Assembly: GCA_021029095.1 (NCBI GenBank)
Contig: JAJOHG010000105.1
Span: 30,897 to 94,896, forward strand
Direction: 5' to 3'
Origin: Phellopilus nigrolimitatus
Lineage: Eukaryota; Basidiomycota; Agaricomycetes; Hymenochaetales; Hymenochaetaceae
DNA: 64,000 bases
Under the pieces are notes generated by a model that saw nothing but the letters and a program-made list of their open reading frames with translations, was not told where the DNA came from and made no database searches. A program made the position numbers and the translations under genes. Numbering within the stretch: position 1 is the first letter of the stretch; the number at the start of each line of letters is the position of its first letter. Positions 54,841 to 64,000 of the stretch are shown piece by piece.

Positions 54841-57800
54841 CTAATCAGTCAACTCGAAATACGACTTGAACATCGATTCGTAACGCAAGTTGGTCCGAGA
54901 TATTACAGAGTGGACATGCATGAAGAGATGCGGAAAGCGCCGTGTGAAGTACGCGAGGAAGCCCTCTGGGAGGGGCCCTAGATGTCGCTTGACATTCTCT
55001 GGTAAGTCCTGATAGTGGTGTTTCTATATGCCACGCCGTCAGCAGGCGTTGCGGTATAATGGGAAGAAAACGCACTTTGTTTCGTAGAGCACGCATCAGA
55101 TCCTGTACGGACTTTCCGTCGTACTTCCTGAATTTGCCTAGATTTTCGAGGAACGTCCTGTCCAGCCGCGACTGCCAATCGTTTCCGACGACGTTCGATG
55201 CTCCTTTTTCGAGCTCGATAAGATCCGCCTCGCGAGGGTCCCTGCACATGATCTCGAATCGGTCTGACGCATCTTGCAGGAAGGCTAAACGCCGGGCAGG
55301 ATTCCAAAAGAACGGGTGAGTAAGACAGGTTGAGGTGTCAGGCCTTAATATGGCAAATAAAATATTTCAGTATTCGTTGTACGGTCTATGAAGAAAGTCT
55401 TTGCACCTTTTCGAAGCTTCGGTGTTCAGCATGCCAGTGATCAGGTCAATTGCCTCGAGACCCTCCTCCCCAAAAGACTCGAGTGCGCTCAGAGACTTCG
55501 CATCCTTGAGTATATTTACTTCCCGCTCGTACCGGTCACCGAACGGATGGCCGCTATTGGTGAGGATATAGTAGAACAGACAACCGAGCGCGAAGATGTC
55601 CACAGACTTCGTCAGCCGCGTCGGCTTCGCACTAGGCGGCGAACCGTTCGTTGCGGTGCCCACGCTGCCACGAGAGGACTGCGTCGAATCGTCCCCAGGC
55701 GGCTCGTCGATCTTTACCTCACCGCGCAGGATTTCCGGCGCGCGCCAGCCAGCCGTGCCTGCGGCCATCGCGCCATACGCAGTCGGAAGAAAGCTTGTCT
55801 GGTCGACCTCAAGCCGTTTGCATAGCCCGAAGTCTGAGATAAGCATGCGGTGCCCCGCCGCCGCACCAGCACCGCGTTTCGCGGCGGAGACGAGGATGTT
55901 CTGCGGTTTGATGTCGCGATGGATGATCTTGAGCGCGTGTAAGTGGCGCAGACCCGCAGTGATTTGCAGCAGTGCGCGCTTCGGGTCGAATGCGTTGGAG
56001 ATCTCGCGGTGCAGATCCGGGCGCTCGACAACGTCCGCGAGTGACGCTGGGCAAAGCTCGAGAGCGATGTACAGGAAGTTCGCTTGAGCTTCTTGGTAAT
56101 AATAGCGAATGACATTCGGATGGTCGTCAGATTCCTGCAGAATGTTCACTTCGCGCGAAGCGAGAGTGACAAAGTCTTGAAGTAAGCGCTTGACGGCGAC
56201 AGCTCTGCCTTGCAGCGAGCCTCGGAAAACTACAGTACCATGAGAGCCATACCCTATCGAAAATGTTATTAGACAGTACTGATGGACATTGACTAAGGAC
56301 GTACCAAGAATCTCGTCAGATACCACTAGCTGCTGCGTTGGTGGAAGAACGCTTGTCGACGCCGAGAACATTACGCCAGGCACAGGCGCTGGCATTGGCG
56401 ACTCATTTTCTCCTTCCTTCATCTCGTTGTCATCCTCCGCAGCTCCTTTCACCTCGACAGCAAGTTCATCGTTATTCGCGTTAGCATTCCCTCTGTTTTT
56501 CTTTCCCCGTTTTCTCCGCCTCGTGCCCTTTTTCTTTCCCGGTGCGGCCAGGTTGTCGCCTTCGCGATCACTATCCTCATCTCCCTCAGCGTCCTCAGGT
56601 GCATCTGTGCCAGATGGCTTGTCTGAAGAACGGCCGTTTTCTGCTACATCGAAACGCGGAGTCTTGGGTGTAAGAGGAACAGCTATGGTATCCGGAGGTG
56701 CGTCCGAAACTAATGGGAGACGTCCGTCCCCAGCAACGACGGCATCCGGTGTCGGATCAGACACAGCGGCAACCACATCACGGACTGCGTGTCCATTGGG
56801 ATGATCGTCTGGAGAATTCGATTCGTCAACAGTAGACACGTTCGGCGGGTTAGCGGGCGCCGCACTACGATGCGCGAGACCGGATTCAGTAACACCCTCC
56901 ATCGAATGCTCCTTTCCGAGTCTAATCTTCCGAGTCAGATACCATAGTCCAGCGAGGAATATTGCGAGCGCCATCGCTCCTCCGCTGAGCGTCTGCACTT
57001 GCCGTCCAATCTCGCTTCCCGCACCCAGCTGGCCCGTGCGTCCGCCCGAAGACCGGTCTCGACTGAAGTTCCCGTCTCCGACGGCGGCGCCAGCGCTAAA
57101 CTCCAGCTTCGACTCGGGCTTGTCTTCTTGGCTCTGCTGGTCTTGCGAATGCACATCCTCAGGTGCCAGACGGCCTGGCAGAAGCCTGCTTAGGCGGCTC
57201 TGGCCCGCTGCGGCAACCGGCCGCTTCCCAACGACACACCCGCGATCCCAGTTCCCACTTGAGCATCGCTCGTATTCTTTGCGTAGGCGCGTCACGCCGT
57301 CGACGTCGAGCGGAAGGTCCAGGAAGTCGGGCTCGGCATCGGGGTCAGCGTCCTCTGAGCCCGGGATGTACCCAGGTGGCGCATCGATCGTAGGTACCCG
57401 CCGACCACGCCCTCGCCCGCCGGGCTTATAGTTATCCTGCGAGAACATAACGAGTGGGAAATGGTCGGGGCTCATGGCGAAGAGCGCGCCGTTATCTTCA
57501 ATTAGCCCGACGTACGTCGCATCGATGTTTGGCAATCCTGACGAGCCACGTGAGCTGCTGCCAAACTCGAAATTCGGGATAAAGTCTTGCAGGCGCGGCT
57601 GGGGCTGCAAAAGAACCATAGGATGCTGACGATTCGGGGACTGGAGAACATCAAAGACCGCGACACTGGCAGGAAATGAGAATAGGGAAATATAAAATAT
57701 AGATAGGGAACGTACATGGGATTTTTAAATGTAATTCCCCAAAGCGGCCGAGACTCGGACCATTCACTCGTTGAAGTCCGGAAAGACATGATCTCGCCAT

Positions 57801-58729
57801 TTGGCATGGATTGAATGTATGTGTCGTCTGGAGTCCTTCTATACGTCCCTTGAATAGCATGATCCTGGTTGTTTGGGCCATATGTCGAAAAGGTGAGGTT
57901 CTGCACGGGAGGCTTGGGATCGAATGGGCTACGAGGACGAGTGTGGATGGAGACGTGGTAATCTATTTCTATAAGTCTCTTGAAGCCAACAGAGAGACAT
58001 GAAAGTCGTACCTGTTCTGCCAATTAATACTTCCGTAGACACCGGTTTGTTCTTCGAGGGTTTCGTCCCGTCCAGCTCGTCCAGGTCCAGATCTACCTTC
58101 GACTGCTCGTAGTCCAAATCGCCAAATGGATCCCACGGGCATTCCGAGTTGACAGTACCCTTGAGCCGGCCCGTTTCCAACTCGATCAGCAATAAGGAGG
58201 TCTCTTTCTTCCCCACGAACACTCGGTGCTCGTCATCGCCTGAGAAACCGAAGGGCGACATGTCGACGAGCTGGGCCATCGAAAACGGCAGACGCTGCAA
58301 AGGCGCATCTGTGCTGGGGAGAACGTATATGTCCCCGGACTGAGGTTCGATGATATATAGCTCATTCGGTTCGCCGTCATCATTGTGGTCGACGTGCTGC
58401 GTGCGAACGAGCGGGCCGAGCGCAGCTGGAACTGAGGACGACGTCGCTTCCATAGACCAAAGGACCTGCCCCGACGAGCGATTTAACGCACGAAACTTGC
58501 CGTCCACTGAGGCTAACAGACATATATCCAGCAGTTCCAGCTCATCCTCCGGCCCTCCATGCGGCGCCTGCACGGGAGGCAAAAAGCGGTACTGATCGAC
58601 AGGTCCTGGTTCAAGGGAGAGCTTCCGCTCCTGAAGCCCTCCACGAAGCGCGATTTTTTCAGCCAGGCATGTCGATACGAGGAGAACGAAGGTCGAGAGA
58701 GCATTAGATAGACGAGAGAGCGGCGCCAT
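54841..58729 (-). CDS. IRE1: IRE1 unfolded-protein sensor: kinase and endoribonuclease
   Basis: Six exons in phase: 58729-58012, 57962-57716, 57665-56305, 56253-55407, 55343-55076, 55023-54841; 1207 aa. Signal peptide MAPLSRLSNALSTFVLLVST. ER-lumenal sensor to about residue 535, with propeller-type segments (LLASVDGKFRALNRSSGQVL). TM helix AMALAIFLAGLWYLTRKI near 550. A 200-residue cytosolic linker carries the basic motif KKKGTRRRKRGKKNRG. Kinase: VAVKRLL, IIHRDIKPQNILV, LISDFGLCKRL, GTAGWRAPEIL. The KEN ribonuclease domain is complete: RLAFLQDASDRFE, RTFLENLGKFRKYDGKSVQD, LMRALRNKKHHYQDLPENVK and FTRRFPHLFMHVHSVIS. The protein splices HAC1/XBP1-type mRNA during ER stress; the target gene is not in this window. 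Confidence 0.95.
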
Positions 58730-60175
58730 GAAGGCTCATCACTGCGTTTCGAGGATTCTCCACGACACGCTTCAAGGTCTGCTTCCCGACTGCGCCCGTA
58801 GTATTAGAACGGCCAAACCTCGCAACCTCAAACACGCGGCTTCCGGAAGCGTTTCGACGTAGGTCGTTAAGGCTCTATAGAGGATAGCAAGCTGGAGTTA
58901 AAAAACAAGTGGGAAGGACAAGCACAACATGAAAAGTGTTACTATCTAGGTACAGTATAATTATAATCGTGGGATAGTACATGTACATACCGTACATGTA
59001 CTAAACCATCAAGAGACTGTGTGTGGCTGAGCTCGGTTACCTGAAGTAAACGCTCTACACAGCCCTCGATCATCAGCAGATGTAAAAGCGCAGAGCGAAG
59101 GATGTTGAAATGCGAGTAGAACGGAAATGACACATAAAAACCGGAAGGAAAGACTTGAACACCTGTTGGTCACCAATGTGCATTTCCCTGGATTGTGATG
59201 GCTTACTTTCCTTAGCCAGCGCTCGACCGGCCGTCCCATTAACCTAGTAAATCAACTCAAACATTGTCCTGTCATTCTAGTAGACTAAGAAACTCTAAGC
59301 CTTCGCGCTTGAGTTTTCCCGCCCATGTGCCTAAGATCTGCAGGAGAGAAGTATACGTTCGTAGATTCGGAAGTTATGCGAATATTGTGAAGAACTAAGA
59401 GGTTAGTTAAGTTGCTCAACATGCCCAGCAAACGATATCATCAATGATCTTGAGAATGTCGCACATCGGGACTTGGAGATAAACAAGCTCAATTCGTATA
59501 AATTTGCGACGTTGTTCAGTTACAAGGGAACCTAGCAAAATAAGAAAATGAATGTACAAGTGCTCTGTTTTCCAGGATGGCAAGATACAGACTTTGCTCG
59601 TGCTCCGCTCAATTGCGACCACATTCGACCTGACCGCGGATTCCGCCGGTTCTTAAGATAGGATCTTCGGCTTCACAAGTGGGTACGCATTTCGTGGTGT
59701 CTTCAATAGTCTTCTGTTTCTTGAGAGTAAGAGCAGGATTAAATATGCGTTGTGCTTCCACCACCAATTCATCTTCTGCAAAAGCTTTTAGAGAGCATAG
59801 GCGGCGTCAGTGCCTGTCGCTGTACACATATTAGCCATTCCGCCAGAAGCCTCGATGACTTCGACTATATCAGGAGAAGACGTGCACAGCAGGTTGATTC
59901 TATGATTTGCAGAAGCACCGAACACGAAATGGTGGGCGTTGGACATTTCGTCCTTGGTCCGACCTTTCTATCCTGGAAATGAGTCGAAGAGTTTGTAAGA
60001 ACTTAGGGAATTGGTAAAATGACTTTAAAGCTGTAGAAAATACTCACTCGACGAGCTCATGGTGGTTTACGCGAGTGACTCGGAATTAGAATAAGCGGCC
60101 AGATTGGGAATCATCGTGATCGTGGGAAGGAAGTAGGGCGCGTCGCGTTCACGGTGGCTGAACGAAGAATACACA
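58730..60175. other. Divergent region between IRE1 and SCC3
   Basis: 1.45 kb. It contains one possible small minus-strand gene (59609-59946) and a tRNA-like but poorly folding stretch near 59130-59230. The right end holds the SCC3 promoter. Confidence 0.4.
59609..59946 (-). CDS. Possible small protein, unknown; needs a splice or carries a frameshift
   Basis: From ATG 59944-59946 the frame reads MSNAHHFVFGASANHRINLL and continues to a TAA at 59788-59790. The next frame over then reads FAEDELVVEAQRIFNPALTL and KKQKTIEDTTKCVPTCEAED to TGA at 59609-59611. Both halves have protein-like composition and abut each other. A 41-nt intron (weak donor GTACAG, acceptor AAAAG) would join them in phase; a one-base indel in the CTCTCT run would too. 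No family recognised. Confidence 0.33.
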
Positions 60176-63100
60176 ATGTCTCTGACAGCAACCATGACCA
60201 TGTCCGATGCAGAGCGCACGCCGGCGCCGCGTCGGTCGACGAGAGAGAAGAAGAAATCAGAATTATATGCCCTTGGTGCGTTTTTAATTGATATGCAGGC
60301 GCGACATTGACCTTACACGCCCTTGCAGCATCGCCCTCCAAGAGGAAGCGCCCTGACGATGCCGATGACCAGCAAGCACTGAGCGATATTGAGATGTTAG
60401 CACGCGATGATTCTGACGAAGAAGATGACTATGTCGCGCCGCGCAAGTCTAAGGCGGCGGCAAAGGGCAAGACGAAGGCTCGCGGACCGCCCGCACCTAA
60501 AAAACCTCGCGCGACGAAAGCATCTGCGGCTGCAGGGAAAACGCCGACGCGTAGAGGGCGCAAGGCAGCAGGTGCTGCAGCGAAGGATACAGCTAAGGTA
60601 CCAGCAGAGGCAAAAATAGCGGAAGATAACACGTTATTTAGTGCGTGTTGAATGGACATTAGCGTTCTGGGTTGAACTGACAACTGTTACAGACTCGATA
60701 ATGAATCCTGTAGCAGCACTTCAATCCACCGTCGAAGACCTTCTCGAGTCTTTCCAGCAATCTGCGGAGCCGGCGCTGGCAGATCTCATCAATTGCGTCC
60801 TCCGCGCGTGTGGTTCGAACGACACCGTGGACGCCGACAGGGCCGTTGACTATGACGGCATTCTGGATGCCCTTGACGATTTCACCGAAGTGCTAAAGGA
60901 GGTGAGCTGTCCTGCGGCTCGACGTGACTCATTAACGCTAATTTTGAATTCAGGATGAAGCACCAACATACCCTCTTACCTCCAAACACCCTATGTTCAA
61001 GAAATTCCGCAAATCGCTATCTGAATTCTTAACTCGGCTCGTCCAATCATCTGCAGAGCTGGGTGTGCTCTACTCGTCTGATCTACTCATGACTATTCAA
61101 GCATGGGTCGTCGCGATGTCGTCCTCGCAGCTTCGGAGCTTCCGACACACGGCGACGGTAATCGCGCTGGAGATTGAGACTGCGTTATGTGATGTCGCGG
61201 CGGCGGTCGAGAAGGAAGCGGAAGTGATCACTCGCCAGCGGGAGGGGGAGCGGAAGCGTAAGACGGGCAAGGGTGCGAGTACAGTCCGCGAAAAGGAGTT
61301 TGAAGCGAAGGCTGTGGAAGTTAAGGAAAGGCGGGCGAAGCTTGCAGAGTTTTTGAAGGAGTTCTTCGATGGTGTGTTTATTCACCGCTATCGTGATCTC
61401 GATCCAAACATCCGGGCGGAGTGCGTGCATGCTATGGGCAACTGGCTGAAGAAGTTCCCTGCACACTACCTCGATGGCCAGTACTTGCGCTACATTGGCT
61501 GGGTCCTGTCTGACGCAAATACGCACGTGCGACTTGAGGCCGTCAAGGCGCTCGTATCGTTATACGCGAAGGACGACTTCATCGTATCGCTGCAGTCATT
61601 CACGGAGCGCTTCAAACCTCGGCTTGTCGAGATGGCGACGGGGGACACGGAACTCGCGATCCGCGTGACTGTCGTGCAGGTGCTCGGCGCAATCGATGCG
61701 CATGGACTACTCGATGAAGAACAACGCGCCGCGCTCTGCCTACTAGTCTTCGACGCAGACGCGAAGGTGCGTCGTGCGGTGAGCAGCTTTGTTCAGGGCG
61801 TGTGGGAGGAGGCTGTCGAGCAGCGGCTCGTAGGGAAGAGGAACCCATCCGAAACAGAAAAGGACCGTGCGGGTCTTAAGGCGCTCGCACTGCTGCTCGT
61901 ACAATGGGGGCGTGCACTTGACCGCGCAAGCGCTGAAAGCGGAGAGGACCCTGATGGTGAAGGGAGCTCGCAGGGAGACGGGCCCAGCTCGAGTGGAAAT
62001 AGAGAGATGAGCGCAGTGCTCTCGTCGCAGCAGAAAGGCCGTGTAGCGCTGGCGGTGGAAGCGCTTTGGGAGGAGGTCCCGGCGATCGGCGACTGGGAGG
62101 CGATGGTCGAGCTGCTTCTTCTTGACCATTCTGCGGTAATCGAGGCATCGAACGGTGGAACTCCAGTTTCCGCACGACGGAAAAAGACGAAGAAGACTAC
62201 GGAGGACATGCTCGTGGATGAAGCTTGGAGACTCGAGGAAGCCGAGGAAGCAATTCTGCTTGAAGTTCTTGTCACCGCACTGCGGAAATCCAAGGCAGAA
62301 GCCGCAGCAGGGAAGAAGGTGCTTCCTCCCTGATTCCTCATCTTATTTGGACGTTCACTGAAAGCTGTTTCGATGTAGGGCGAGGATGACGCGGTATCAT
62401 CTGAAATTACACGAGAGCTCATAAAGAGTCTCCCTAGTCTTATCGCAAAGCATCAAACTGATGAAACTCGCATTGCCAACGTACTGCTAATCCCTGAACT
62501 CATGAACATAGACATGTACCTCGAAATGCGTGTGATCACCGTAAGCCATTTTCCACCATATAACCCGAGCATGGGACTTAACTTCTGCATGGAAGGCCTA
62601 CGAATCGCTCTGGGACGATGTCATCAAGCAGTTCCTCACTCACTCTTCATCAGCGGTCCTGGCCAACTCGATTGCCACAATCAGGCACCTCATGAACGCC
62701 ACGAGTCTTTCAAATACCAATAGCACGAAGGTCCTCGAGCTTGAGGACGAGCTTGCCTCTTCTCTTAGAGACGCCGTCGGCGGACGTGATGAACTGGAAG
62801 TTGCGACCTTCAGTGACGACGAGGCGCATGCCCTCGGTGCCATTTGTGCGAGGCTATGCTCCCTTGCCGGAGCGCGAGACTTAACAGCGTGGATGGAGGA
62901 AGACGAAGGAGGAAAGCAGAGTAGCGCCTGGGATATCATATGCGCGCTCGCCGAAAGGGGCCGTTTAGGCTACAAAGAGGAGGAAGTGGTGAGTTATTCG
63001 GGAGTTTTGGACATCTCGATATGTTTGCTAATATTCTTCGGCAGATGGTCGATCGAGCACTGCAGCTACTCACACTCCACATCATCTGGAAAGCGAGGAA

Positions 63101-64000
63101 TTTTATGCGTAGCCTGGGCTCTTCCACCGACGAAGAGCAATTGCAGGAAGCACTCCGAGAACAACGAGATATTCTACTTGAGAAACTCGTGGAGTACGCT
63201 ATCGGCACGCAATCAAACACCTTGCTGGGCGTCAAGCGAGCTGTACGTCTTTTAGCTTACTTGATTGCTTCCTCTGTGTTGACTGTCTGTACAGGCCTTC
63301 CAAAATCTTCTGACGCTGCATATCCTATTTTTGGCCGGTCCCGAAAATGTCGAAGGAAAAGAGGCGCCGCTCGCTCCTTTAGCCCTGTCGATGAGTGACG
63401 AAGTTCAATACCGGTGCGCTGGCTTTGTTCAGGCTGAGATTGAGCGCTACGCCGAGGAGCTGGAGGGCGATCGTCCTCAGCGTGAAGACGAAAGCGACGC
63501 AGACAGCGACTCTGGCAGCGATTCTGCTCCTGAGACTGCTGAAAAGAAGAAATCCCACACGGGGAAAAGGAAAGGAAAGAAAGCAGACAATGGCATCGAG
63601 GTCAAGGGTACGAGTGTCGTGCAATCTGGTGAGAGTGTATATTGACGTAAGGTGAACAGAAATCAAAAGCAAACCACAGCTTGAGCAGGAGTACATCTTC
63701 AATGCGACTACGACGACTTTTTTGCGCGCTCTGAGAGCTGGTGTCATCCATGTGCGGCACGGAGCGATCCTCCTTGCACACTATGGGCCTGGGCCCTTCT
63801 TTCGACCTGTCATCCAAACTAATGGTCGACATTCTTCGAGAGGAAGGCATGTACAAGGAGAACGGCGTGCTCGTCGTGGAGGTCATCGTAGAGGCGCTTA
63901 AGGAGGCGAGTATCGTCAACTCGTATAAGAAGATGCGCCATACTGATCTCAATTTTTTTAGTCTTTCACCCTACTCTTGGATCGCATCGTTGAAACAGAG
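60176..64000 (+). CDS. SCC3: SCC3/STAG cohesin subunit (3' end beyond window)
   Basis: Start ATG 60176; exon 1 60176-60275 and exon 2 from 60329 join in phase. The disordered N-terminus has RRSTREKKKSELY, SPSKRKRPDD and an Ala/Lys-rich tail. Then come MNPVAALQSTVEDLLESFQQ, the HEAT-repeat STAG domain (MFKKFRKSLSEFLTRLVQSS, DLLMTIQAWVVAMSSSQLRS, FRHTATVIALEIETAL) and the SCD segment FFDGVFIHRYRDLDPNIRAE, CVHAMGNWLKKFPAHYLDGQ, YLRYIGWVLSDANTHVRLEA, which identify SCC3. More HEAT-like exons follow, including an acidic/Lys-rich linker (63480-63610). It binds the SCC1 kleisin and loads cohesin on chromatin. The frame is open up to the window end, so the C-terminus is missing. Confidence 0.92.

Noticed and set aside
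59130..59230. tRNA-like gene on the minus strand, with A-box-like GGTCGAGCGCTGG, a TTCAAGT loop and a following T5 run
   Set aside because: The acceptor, anticodon and T stems do not pair convincingly, so at best it is a tRNA relic or SINE-like piece.
1..64000. CRISPR arrays, prokaryotic operons, biosynthetic core genes (PKS, NRPS, terpene cyclase) or retrotransposon polymerases
   Set aside because: None were seen; short repeats present are microsatellites, tandem gene copies or low-complexity coding tracts.

Overview
This is nuclear DNA of a filamentous basidiomycete, most likely an Agaricomycete. Genes are close together and cut by many short GT-AG introns (about 40-90 nt). Several genes belong to families typical of mushroom-forming fungi: F-box/LRR proteins, a DUF6534 membrane protein, intron-rich GH18 chitinases, and Crinkler-like kinases. 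No rRNA, confident tRNA, CRISPR or prokaryotic feature was seen. Exon models were built by hand from splice sites; where a model is called in phase, exon lengths were checked to keep the reading frame.

Layout. 1-8.7 kb: end of an MFS transporter gene, then a repeat-rich stretch holding a MITE-like element and an apparently complete 3.57-kb Tc1/mariner-type transposon with TA target duplication, 12-bp terminal repeats and a spliced transposase of about 910 aa. 8.8-18.5 kb: DUF6534 membrane protein, F-box protein, secreted metallophosphoesterase, and an alpha/beta hydrolase ending in a peroxisomal targeting tripeptide. 19-32 kb: an accessory block with three Crinkler-like proteins (ubiquitin-like header, nuclease-like middle, kinase-like C-terminus). 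Two are intact and one is a decaying pseudogene. Copies 1 and 3 form a large inverted repeat around an F-box gene, an ALDH7 dehydrogenase and copy 2. 32.5-40.3 kb: SET1 histone H3K4 methyltransferase and cytosolic seryl-tRNA synthetase, convergent. 42-46 kb: a tandem pair of GH18 chitinases. 47.8-64 kb: mostly core genes: a Ser-rich two-TM protein, an acidic protein, a basic nuclear-looking protein sharing a 186-bp divergent promoter with JIP5, the unfolded-protein sensor IRE1, a possible small gene, and the cohesin subunit SCC3 running off the right edge.

How the genes relate. Conserved housekeeping genes (SET1, SES1, JIP5, IRE1, SCC3, ALDH7) alternate with fast-evolving families (F-box, Crinkler-like, chitinase, DUF6534) and mobile DNA. 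The block most worth following is 19-32 kb, where duplication, inversion and decay of the Crinkler-like kinases can be read from the sequence, including conserved flanking DNA that has been copied with the genes.
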